Source of the DNA: Oasisia sp. SBJ-2009
Lineage: Eukaryota > Annelida > Polychaeta > Sabellida > Siboglinidae
Length of the DNA: 64,000 bases
Direction of reading: 5' to 3'
Assembly (NCBI GenBank): GCA_964017155.1
Contig: OZ024855.1
Coordinates: 5,081,190-5,145,189 of the forward strand
Shown here: positions 36,201 through 48,200 of the stretch, one piece after another
Position numbering within the stretch: the first letter of the stretch is position 1
Layout of the letters: each line of letters starts with the position of its first letter
Made by a program: the position numbers and the translations under genes
The notes under the pieces: generated by a model
What the model saw: the letters and a program-made list of their open reading frames with translations, nothing else
Database searches by the model: none
What the model was told of the DNA's origin: nothing

Positions 36201-39200
36201 CAACCCATCCACAATGTGTTTTCCCGTCCAAATGATGGATGGACAAGTCTTTGAATAAAGTTATGTGTTGGTTTGATAGGAAGCCACACTCTACACCTGT
36301 GGGTGATGAACTAGGTTCTGTATTCCTTGTCTAGTTGTTGGTGATGAGCCATACTCATTTAGAAGCCACTGTTTAAGGCAATGTAATGAACCAGCTCCCA
36401 AGTAGTGTGGGTTTGTGGGAGAGAAGGGAACAGACTGCTTTGTGATGGAGGGGAATGAAGGAAACAAAGTACTTTATTTATTATGTAACATGCAGTATAG
36501 ATATAATCACTGAGGTAGTGTAGATGTCTGTGGACAGGTGTATGTGTCTAGGTAGTACTAGTAGATATTGTCATATTTGTTAATGTTATGCTATTTCGTG
36601 GTCTTTGCGTCTAAGGTGTAAACTACCTTGGTTCACCTAGAGCCCCAGGTAAAACAAAACAATTCCCATTGGTTAATGGTTAGATCTGGGGAGTTTTATT
36701 GCCACAGGAAACAAGGACAGAGTTCACTGACGTAAGAAATGGGCAGATTGCACTACAGTAGAGGTAGAAATCATGGATGTAGAATTGTTTGAGGGAATAT
36801 TCGTTGTGTAACATTTCAAACATTTTGTAAACAGTAATAATAAATGCTTATTCAGTACTTGTATTACATTCCGAGAATCACAACTGAATTGCTTTTTAAT
36901 TCAGTAGGTTTTAGTTAATTTTAGAACTACAGCACTAGAGAGACCTGAATTTGTGACAAAGTTACAGAGACACCCGAGTAATAATCGTTTTACAGCAGTT
37001 CATTAACTGCTACAATAGCACATTGTATTCGTGATCATGTCTGCTAATTATCCCCTCCCAATGACTCAGTCCGCCAGGCTGGGGGTGCAGGAACAAACAG
37101 GTGTCTCTCCCTGACATAAATGTATGGTGTACTTGGCCTGCCCTACACTGTGTGTGTGCGACTGCATGCATGCCCATTACAGGCCGTCATTGATTCGCCG
37201 TGTGCCTGTCCTAACCTGTTCCAGTGTACCGCAAAGTCACACGCCTAATGGCTGCGGTGCGTGTGTGTGCATGCATGCATAGCATGATGTATGCACATGT
37301 GTGCACATGCGTGTAATTTCACAGAGCGGACGGACTTTGTGACCCGTGGCTCCGCCCACACGCCACTGGCCTCATTAAGTGCCGCTTGTATAATGAAGCA
37401 GTTATTTGGCGGGGCTGGGCTGGGCCGGGCCGGGCCGGCGTGCGTGCCAGTCACCTGGCCGAGCACGCATGCAGGTACGGGCAGGCGCGGGCATACGTGG
37501 ACATGCACACTTAGTGGCGCACACGTAGGCGGTCGGTGTGTGTCTGTGCGTGCGGCTGTAATCGCATGTGAGGGATCGGGTTTCATGTCTGCGCTGTGTC
37601 TAGTTCTGTCTACAAGGTAACTGTTTGGCTGTATCAGGTCTATCGGGTCTCTATGAAAAATTAGGAAGCTCAGTTTGGTGGATTAGTAAATTAACGTGAA
37701 AGTTGGCCTACTAAGTACTAACTATGCCTTTTAATAACCAATGAAGACATCATTTATGCAGTACTGTGCACATCTTGCTGTAAATTTATGCCTGGTTGTT
37801 AAAAGTGTTTTATACAAGTGTCATACAGGTGCCTCTGTACACAGTCTGCGTGTGGTGGTCTAAACTGATCCTGAAGGTCGTTATAAAACTTTAGGAAACT
37901 CAGTTCGTCCTGTTACGTGATAACTGTGCCTTTTAATTACCAATGAAGACATCATGTATGCATATCTGGCTGAATTCATAACTGTTGCTGGTCCCCCGGG
38001 CTGCTGAAATATCTCCTACCAGCATGACACAAATACCTATATTCTATTTCATGTGACAGTCTAAAGTGAAACTTCGTGGTTTACTTTAATGGCAAGAACA
38101 AACTTCCTCTTGAACGTTCTTGTATTTAAAAGGTATAGCTAACTTGATGGTATTGGTGTTTACGGGACGACTAACTGTTCCCACGGAGTGCGTGTTACAG
38201 AACAGTGTCAGTTGTAGACTGTTACTGTTACTAGACACTCACAGTGGATGCAGTAGACTGTATCACACATGCACGTTGGGCCCATAGAAAAAAATTAATC
38301 AATGCTTGAATGAAATACATCAAGCATTTACCACTATATATTTATATTATGCTTTGATATAATTACTGCTAATCTGCTAGATGCAATGCTACAGTATATA
38401 GTTTATAATACACAAGTTTGTGAATTCTAGGTTGAAAAAGGTTTGCCATCTTGTCAGGTCAGTGCTAAACAGTTTATGTAACTAGTAAGTTGGTTGTGAA
38501 TTGTGACTGAATTGTAGGTAAAAACATGAGAAATGTAAGTGTTTGGTAGCGTTATATTAGACATTAATAATGTGTAAATGTGATGAACATTAAAGGACAA
38601 ACAAAGTTAACTGTTTCGTGGCATACACCTAATAGAGTTAATATAAAGTAACAATTTCCACATACTGTATACTCAATTTTTTAACGCCAGCGGTTTACCA
38701 GAACAATATTTTTTAACACCCAGCCATCCAAATTCTGTGCGCTACCCCATCTTAGACGAAGAATGACGTCACGACGGTGATCGAGGCGCTCTCCACGTAG
38801 ATTCCCTGCATGGGGTTTGGCTGTTGTCATGAAATGGCTGCAACTCGGCAACGCGCGTAACATGCTGATGACGGTAAATATAAAGTTGTCTATTATTGTT
38901 ATCGCTGAAATCATCCCATCAACTGATGATACATGTCTACTTCAAAGCATTTCTCCTCAAAATGGACTGAGCAAAGTGAACTGTACTTGGACTGGAGGGA
39001 TGCCAAACAACTATTATTGCAACCGTATGCCGAACACTAAGGCATAATTACTAAAGTTTACCATAGATTTAACCACATATTTAGATATATGTCTATAAGC
39101 AGCTGCTAGATGTCACGCCAACTGAACGAACTGTCGAAGACTCAAAGTTGTTGACGTTTAACAACGTCGCAGGAAGCTGACCGGCTTCAGCAGAGATATA

Positions 39201-42200
39201 GAATGCTGCGCGCTGAATGGCCAAGCCAAGTTAACCCTTCACCTATGACGCCGTCTAGACCATCGTGGATTTCGTTAGAATTTTAGACTTTAAAGTCACA
39301 TTCTGAGTAAACCGCTGACGTTAAAAAATTGAGTGTATGTGGAAATTGTTACTTTGTATAAACTCTATTAGGTGTATGACACGAAACCGTAGCCTTTTTT
39401 GTCCTTTAATCAATAATTTACACTGTCACAATTATACATGTCCTGCGACTGTTTCCAGTTTGGTGTATTGTCTGTCCATCAGTCAGTGAGGGAGATTTTT
39501 TATTTTTTTAAATGTGTACTACAGCTGTATACCAATGGTTAAAATATGTAAAAGAAATGTCAGGTACAAATACTTTGGGAAACTATTCTTTGAGGAATCG
39601 AAATGTTAGGTAGAATGGAAATGTTAGGTGGAATGGAAATGTTAGGTGGAATGGAAATGTTAGGTGGAATGGAAATGTTAGGTGGAATGGAAATGTTAGG
39701 TGGAATGGAAATGTTAGGTGGAATGGAAATGTTAGGTGGAATGGAAATGTTAGGTAGGTTGTACTGCAGTCCACTCTATGTGCCAATACTTGTACTAACT
39801 TGCAAGTACTTTTGGGGTGACAAGCCAAGGGTGACAGTTGTCACGTACTTTGATCTTAAATCCACTCCCAGTGGTGACATCTGGAGAGTTGTACTTCTGT
39901 ACAGATTCCATGTTTCTCAGACAGATGGCACCACAGATGTGTTGTTTGTTTAGTAAGTACATAACCCAAAATAGTTTTCATTCCATGTTAAAATAATACC
40001 AATAGATACGCCATACACTGATACAGGGACCAGTCCATGGAGAAGAATGGACATAGACAGTGAGAACTACACCTGGGCATTTGGAGGTGATTCACTTACA
40101 ACTCACCAGAGTTAGAGTATTAATCCACAGGTGTGTGTGTTGCAGGTGAGGGTGAGAGTGAGGCCACCATGAGTCACAACGACACCGGCGGGGTAGACAC
40201 CCTCCTGGCGGCCAGTGACATGACTCACCTGCACGGGTCATGTGACGTTGATGGTGTGAGGATGAGCCAGGTTGGGCCGGGTCATGTCGGCTGTCCACCT
40301 GACGACACTGGGGTGTCACACATGACTGTCAACAACATCACCTCATCACACCCCTACAGTACTCACCCCAGTGATGGCTGCAGTACAGGGGACATCACCT
40401 GTCGCAGTACGTCAGTGATACAACCCCCCCTGTCCCACCAGGGTGACCCAGGCAGGGAGGGGGTGAGGGACATGGAAGGGGGTGTGATGGGGCTGAGTAA
40501 TGGGGTTGTGAAGGAAGAGCCGGGGTTGTCGCGGCCGTGGGGAGCGGAGATGTCTCCCAAGTCTCTCGCACTGATGAGGAACATCTGTGAGTACTGCGGA
40601 GTCGTGAAGAAAGGTCCCGCCGACCTACAGCGCCACCTACGCAAACACACGGGAGAACGGCCGTTCATCTGCCAGGTGGGTTCAACACTCGTGTTTGTAA
40701 TAATTGTATAAAGCGAAGGTGCCAGCTCCTAGGTTTTATCTTTTTTTTTTTTTTTTATTCTTATGGCTACAACATGCAGGTTGAAGGTTTTTTGTCATAC
40801 AATTTGTGTTTATTTACTTTATTATATTAAGCTCAAATTACTGCTCGACCAATTCTGGGCAGAGGAGGTGGCACCCTACCCTCCCTTGAACCCTACCCTC
40901 CCTTGAACCCTACCCTCCCTTGAACCCTACCCTCCCTTGAACCCTACCCTCCCTTGAACATTTCATGTAATATAAAAAATATAAGTATTATTACAGGGTC
41001 AGTTACTAAATAGGCTACTGTCAGAATTTCATTTTGGCAACTGTACATGACCCTTGCAATTAGACAAAGTGCTGCATTTCAGCATTTATTCTGGTGACAT
41101 ATTACTCCAAAGTAATTATATTTATACATTTTATATTATATATTAGTTATCTATTTATAAATAACATTATATTATAATCATAAACCTGACCTTTTCCATA
41201 TGTCAATGTATTTATTTTTAACCTATTAACAAAAATATATTTACATTTGGTATTTCCCACAAACCATGGATAATTAATAAGATACTGTTATATATTTTAT
41301 AATCCATAGGACACACAGTGAATCCTACTTTATTCAACAGGCTTTTATACAACAACAAAACTGTTAGTACAATGTTATTTTAGTACAAACAGTGACATAC
41401 ATATTGTATTCTGCAGTGTTGAGTGTCTGAATTATGCGGATGGTTTAAGTATAAGTTTATCAAGCTCCATAATATGTTTTTTCTTTTTACATGGTGGAGA
41501 TATTTATCACATTGTATCGTGGGGAAATTTACCGGGAAAACAAATTGATACAGCAGCAGCTGCAGCACCACCTGGTGAATGAAACAAGAAATGCTACTTC
41601 TCACCAACAGCAATATTTTTGACGTTAAAAACGTCAAGGCTAGCAACACATTGCTACCATATTTGATGGGAGATGTTGGACCTAATTGATAAACAAACTT
41701 ACGGGGTATTTAGTAGAATCTTGAATCCCTCCCATTGCTGACTCAGTCACCTGCGATCTACGTCCTATATTACAGGTGTGTTACAAGGCATTCAAGGCCA
41801 AGCGCAGTCTCCAGTACCACGAGTTCGCCCATCACGGCATTGAGCCCAAGGACGGCAGGTCCAGCAGACACGTGGCCAGTGGCTTCAGCAAGGGTCAGTG
41901 GCCACAGAAACTCTCCATCGCCGGGGGCTATGGCAACAATCGCAATCGCATTGTCACCCTCGACGAGGCAGTCGCCCTGTTCACACTCAGCGAAATGGAC
42001 AAGCCGGGCGGCCCGTCGAGAGAGCTCAACCACAAGTGGCTCCACCTGGAGGCGGGCGGCAGATCGGTGCGGGAGTGTAGCAAGAGCGACTCGAATAATA
42101 ATGACTCACTGTTGAGTAGCGGCGGCAACGCTTGTGTGGAAGACGGCGTGACGTCACACAAACGTGTCTACGACGACACCAGCTGTCACGTTGACACTGA

Positions 42201-45200
42201 CACGGGCAGTGCAAGAGACGTCAAGAGTGAGGCTGAGTCACAGGGGATGACGCCGAAGAGATTGCGTCAAACGTCAGTCGTTGCCAGGAGAAGTTCTAGA
42301 CTTGCTGCCAAGCAACACACTCCACCTAGCAACCACGACATCTACGACATGGTGCATAGCAACCACCACGAACAGAATGGAGATGCAGAGAGATTCTACA
42401 GGTGTAAGGTATGGATAAATTGTGTCTATATTTTCAAGGTGCAGTAACTGCCAAAAAGCACTCGTCCAGTGGGTACTAATTTGTATTTACTTGCCCAAAC
42501 AGAAATTCACTTCTCCAAAGAAAAATATTGTTTTACGAAAAAAAAGGAAATGCTACCACCAAAAGTTGTTTCTGGTAATATGCATTAGTCATCATTATGC
42601 TAATGGCATATCACCTACATAGTACAGTTTCCATCTATGTTTAATTGAGATTATATAAATGTTCTGCATTCCAAAGTAACAAGACAGACCTGGTATAGAT
42701 TCCACATCAGCAATTCCACTTTGAACCCACTTTGACATTTTTTATTCCGATTCCACCCACACAACGCTGATTCCAGATCCGTTTCCAACACAAAACTGTT
42801 CCATCCATGTTATGGCAATTCCCATTTAGATTCAAAAAAAAGTTCTGATTCCACCTGTTGTGAGGTGTGTATATGAACACTCGTGTGTTGTTATCATGTG
42901 TGTTTGTGAACTACACTCAGACTTACTTCCGTGTGTTCTCACCAGGTGTGTGCGGAGACATTCTCCAGCGCCACAAGTCTCGCCGTTCACCACCAAGTCT
43001 CACACGACACACTCCAGATGGCGCCAGCTGACACGAGATCGCATCAGGACCCGGCCGATGTCACTGACAACAAAGACTCAGACACGTGTAAACACGCAAG
43101 TACGACCCAGTGCAATATGAGCAGCTATGAGGAGCAGCAGCTCTCGGAGCGAGCTCCTGCTGACGGCGATGCTGACGGCCGGGGCAACAGCACCCAGCAG
43201 CAGGGCAGCAGCAGCAGCAGCAGTAGCAGCAGCTCTCACCGAGACAGCGACCTCACGCAGAACACCTCCCCGCCCAACTTTGCCAGCACCGGTTGTTGCG
43301 ACGACGGCTCGTTGCCGCCAGGGGGCAGTGGCGAGGACAACGTGATCGAGTATCCGTCCGTGTTCCCCGGGCTGAAGCACCGGCTGAGCATCAAGAACGA
43401 GACGGTGTTAGTGACGCGTCTGGACGGCGTCGACACGACCGACGGCTGTCAGATGTCGCTGTTCAAGTGCCACATGTGCGGCCGCATGTTCCGTCTGCTC
43501 AGTCGACTGCAGTGCCACCTGTCGATGCATTTCGAGCGTCAGCTGCTGCTCTTCCAGTGTACAATGTGCGACTCACAGTTCCAGTTCAAGATGCAGCTCT
43601 TGCAGCACATGCGCAGCCACGGGGTGAGTAACACTGACTCACCCAACGACACGACGGACTCCCCCCACACTGCCACAGCCCCCGGCGGTCAGGGGCTACT
43701 GACCATGGTGTCTCCCGCCGTCGATGGGGACGTTGACCCACAACCTTCCCAGGTGACAGACACACCAATGGCTGCCCCAGATACACACAGTGAGGACCAG
43801 AAGGACGTGTCTGACAGCAGGTGGCATGATGGCGGCCCCAGTGGGTTGTACACTTGTCGGTACTGTTGGAAGACGTTTGACCGCTACTTCTGCCTGCAGC
43901 GCCACGAGAGGGTCCACACGGGCTTCAAGCCGTGCTGCTGCCGTCACTGTGGCAAGGGCTTCAGTGAGTCGCGCAACCTCCGCCAACACATGATGCGCTT
44001 CCACAACGACCTCAACCCAGCCCTGCTGATCAAACGTGTCCGGAGGAAGATGTCTGGCTCCGGACTGTCACGCATCAACCAGCGACTGGCATACGTCACC
44101 CCCGAGATGATCGCCTGTGCCGGTGACCAGCCGACCAACTCTGACGCCATCAGTACCGGCGATCCATTGTATCCACAGTCGTTCACTTCCTCGGCTGACG
44201 GGAGTGGGGAATGGGGCGGAGATTCCAGTTTTGTGACCCCCACCAGACCCACCCACCAAGGTTTTGCGACCCCCACTGGACCCACCAACCAACCCCCCGC
44301 GGTTAATCACCTGGCTTCAGAAATCCGCAAAAAGGAGAGTCTCGGTGACGACGTCACGGTGGTTATTCCGTCCGACGTTCCGCTTGATGACGTCGGTGTG
44401 TCACCGTCGAGGGTTGATGACAGGACGCTGCCTTGGGCGAAAGAGGACGTCGGTGTCACCAAGGAGGACAGTCCTGACATGAAACCGTCGGTGTCGTCCA
44501 GCGATGAGATCATGGCCGCACCGGTCAAGTCAATCCTCGCCTACTCCCAGATTAAGTCGTCCAAGCGCAAGTTGTTGACACCGACGCGTGGTCCAGTGTC
44601 ACCAGACGAGTCACCAGTCAGTGTCGACATGAAGACAGTGGACAGCTGGACGCCAGGGTCGGGTGGTCAGCCTGCGGTTGGATTGACCAGTCCAGTGGTC
44701 ACCTCCAGTGGGGTGATGGACTACACTGGTCACCCCATGTCGGCATTCTCTGTGTCGGCTAACGCTGGCTCCATCCCCTCAGTGCTGCCCCCTCACAGCG
44801 ACCCCCTCAAGGCCGAGTCAACCCCCCCGCCCCTGGACAGCATGAGTCCATCACAGTTTGGCCTCAGTTTTGAAGACTTTGACGGTGAGGATGATGAGAT
44901 GGGGTGGCTGGGCAGGGCACACGCAAGAGGAACATCTCTGTCCAGAACACATTCCAGGTACGTCTCATAATAATATAATAAAGCTTTATTGCTATTTTCA
45001 ACATGCATTACATGTTAAATTGGAATGTAGTTTGGCGTTGACTCACATATTTCCTATAATATTATATACAATAAAATGAAATATGGCAAATAAATATATA
45101 ATATACAGTGTACATATTATGTTCTTTAAAATTATTTAACAAAAATATTGTTTTGATCTAATAAATAAATAACATATCTTAGATTTTTTAAATAATAGAT

Positions 45201-48200
45201 TATCTATTTAAAAATAATTGTGTTAAGCTAGTTAAAACAATAATATAGATAAACATTTAATGTCCTTTAAATTATAAATTATCTTCTAAAAATATTATTT
45301 TAAGTAGTAAACAAACAAATAAATAAATATTATAAGAGGTATAAAATGTCATTTAAAATTATATTTACAATTGAATTATATGTAAAATTGTATTATATTT
45401 ACAGCTGTATATTGAATTATATTTATATTGAATGCGTCCAAATAAAAGATATTAACAATTCTATTTATAAAAAAAATTAGAATTATTAAGTTACACTAAT
45501 ATTTCACAATAAGAGCAGATTCAGGACCATCGATTCGCTATTGAGAACAGGTACACTTCAGGAACGGTGTAGACTGAATGTAGCAGAACTAAACCTAGAA
45601 GCCACTCCACCCATCTCTTATATGGCATTGTTCAGTTTGTTTTGGGTGAGTAAACATTTGAATGGATGGGTGGAAATTTGAGGAGCAAAACACATGCAGT
45701 TGATTATGTGAATGGACGCACATGAATATATTCAACCAGTGGCACACAAGCGATATGATTATATTCAACCTGCGGCACAGTTGTGCTACAGGTTAAATAT
45801 AGTGAGTCATGTCGCCCCTGTGCTGTAGGTTTAATGTAGTCATGTCACCCTGTGCTGTAGGTTGAATGTGGTCATGTCGCCGTGTGCTGTAGGTTTAATA
45901 TAGTCATGTCACCCTGTGCTGTAGGTTGAATGTGGTCATGTCGCCGTGTGCCGTAGGTTTAATGTGGTCATGTCACCCTGTGCTGTAGGTTGAATGTGGT
46001 CATGTCGCTGTGTGCTGTAGGTTTAATGTGGTCATGTCGCCGTGTGCTGTAGGTTGAATGTGGTCATGTCGTCCTGTGCTGTAGGTTGAATGTGGTCATG
46101 TCGCCGTGTGCTGTCGGTTTAATGTGGTCATGTCCTGTGCTGTAGGTTGAATGTGGTCATGTCGCCATGTGCTGTAGGTTGAATGTGGTCATGTCCTGTG
46201 CTGTAGGTTGAATGTGGTCATGTCGCCGTGTGTTGTAGGTTGAATGTGGTCATGTCGCCGGGTGCTGTAGGTTGAATGTGGTCATGTCCTGTGCTGTAGG
46301 TTGAATGTGGTCATGTCCTGTGTTGTAGGTTGAATGTGGTCATGTCACCGTGTGTTGTAGGTTGAATGTGGTCATGTCCTGTGCTGTAGGTTGAATGTGG
46401 TCATATCATCCTGTGCTGTAGGTTGAATGTGGTCATGTCGCCGTGTGCTGTAGGTTGAATGTGGTCATGTCGCCGTGTGCTGTAGGTTGAATGTGGTCAT
46501 GTCGCCGTGTGCTGTAGGTTGAATGTGGTCATGTCGCCGTGTGCTGTAGGTTGAATGTGGTCATGTCGCCGTGTGCTGTAGGTTGAATGTGGTCATGTCG
46601 CCGTGTGCTGTAGGTTGAATGTGGTCATGTCCTGTGCTGTAGGTTGAATGTGGTCATGTGTCGCCGTGTGTTGTAGGTTGAATATGGTCATGTCGCCGTG
46701 TGCTGTAGGTTGAATGTGGTCATGTCGCTGTGTGCTGTAGGTTGAATGTGGTCATGTCGCCGTGTGCTGTAGGTTGAATGTGGTCATGTCCTGTGCTGTA
46801 GGTTGAATGTGGTCATGTCGCCGTGTGTTGTAGGTTGAATGTGGTCATGTCGCCCTGTGTTGTAGGTTGAATGTGGTCATGTCGTCATGTGCTGTAGGTT
46901 GAATGTGGTCATGTCGCTGTGTGCTGTAGGTTGAATGTGGTCATGTCGCCGTGTGCTGTAGCTTGAATGTGGTCATGTCGCCGTGTGCTGTAGGTTGAAT
47001 GTGGTCATGTCCTGTGCTGTAGGTTGAATGTGGTCATGTCGCCGTGTGTTGTAGGTTGAATGTGGTCATGTCACCCTGTGTTGTAGGTTGAATGTGGTCA
47101 TGTCGCCGTGTGCTGTAGGTTGAATGTGGTCATGTCGCCGTGTGCTGTAGGTTGAATGTGGTCATGTCGCCATGTGCTGTAGGTTGAATGTGGTCATGTC
47201 GCCATGTGCTGTAGGTTGAATGTGGTCATGTCGCCGTGTGCTGTAGGTTGAATGTGGTCATGTCGCCGTGTGCTGTAGGTTGAATGTGGTCATGTCGCCC
47301 CTGCGGAGGGATGAGGTGTGTAAGCCGACGGTGCTCCCGGACGGCCGCACCGTCTACCGCTGCACCTACTGCAACAAGGACTTCACGACGCTGTCAGACA
47401 TCAACCGACACATGGACTTTCACGAGGGTGAGTACAAAGGTGAGAGACTACCTTACACATTTACACCTAGCTACCACGTCACATTCATCAGGTACAGCAC
47501 CTTATTGTATACAGGAATGTTCCTGTTAAACACGCTCTCTGCACTGAAGTGAATTCATTCACAAAACATACTCAGGTGTGAAATGTGCTTTAAAATGCTA
47601 AAATAAAGTTCCACTGGTGACACCACCTTACATTTATACTTTCTATAACAATTATTTATGCTTAAGCTGTAGGGTAGCTTCACAAATTACATATACAAAT
47701 GATATATATATATATTGTTGTGTACAACATTGAATATCCGTTCATGTTTTTGTAACAGTTCAGAATTTACACTGAATGTTTTTGTTGTTATTGATCATTA
47801 TGATTGAAATATATTTTCACTTGTATTTGACCTGCTGTACTTGGAACTGTGTTTACCCTAGTCCTCACCCTGTACTTACCCTAGTCCTCACCCTGTACTT
47901 ACCCTAGTCCTCACCCTGTACTTACCCTAGTCCTCACCCTGTACTTACCCTAGTCCTCACCCTGTACTTACCCTAGTCCTCACCCTGTACTTACCCTAGT
48001 CCTCACCCTGTACTTACCCTAGTCCTCACCCTGTACTTACCCTAGTCCTCACCCTGTACTTACCCTAGTCCTCACCCTGTACTTACCCTAGTCCTCACCC
48101 TGTACTTACCCTAGTCCTCACCCTGTACTTACCCTAGTCCTCACCCTGTACTTACCCTAGTCCTCACCCTGTACTTACCCTAGTCCTCACCCTGTACTTA

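Noticed and set aside
37245..37620. Coding exon in the GC-rich island
   Set aside because: ORFs of about 110 codons on both strands have no family resemblance; listed only as a possible regulatory island.
45783..47300. CRISPR-like array
   Set aside because: Units are directly contiguous without unique spacers, in an animal intron.
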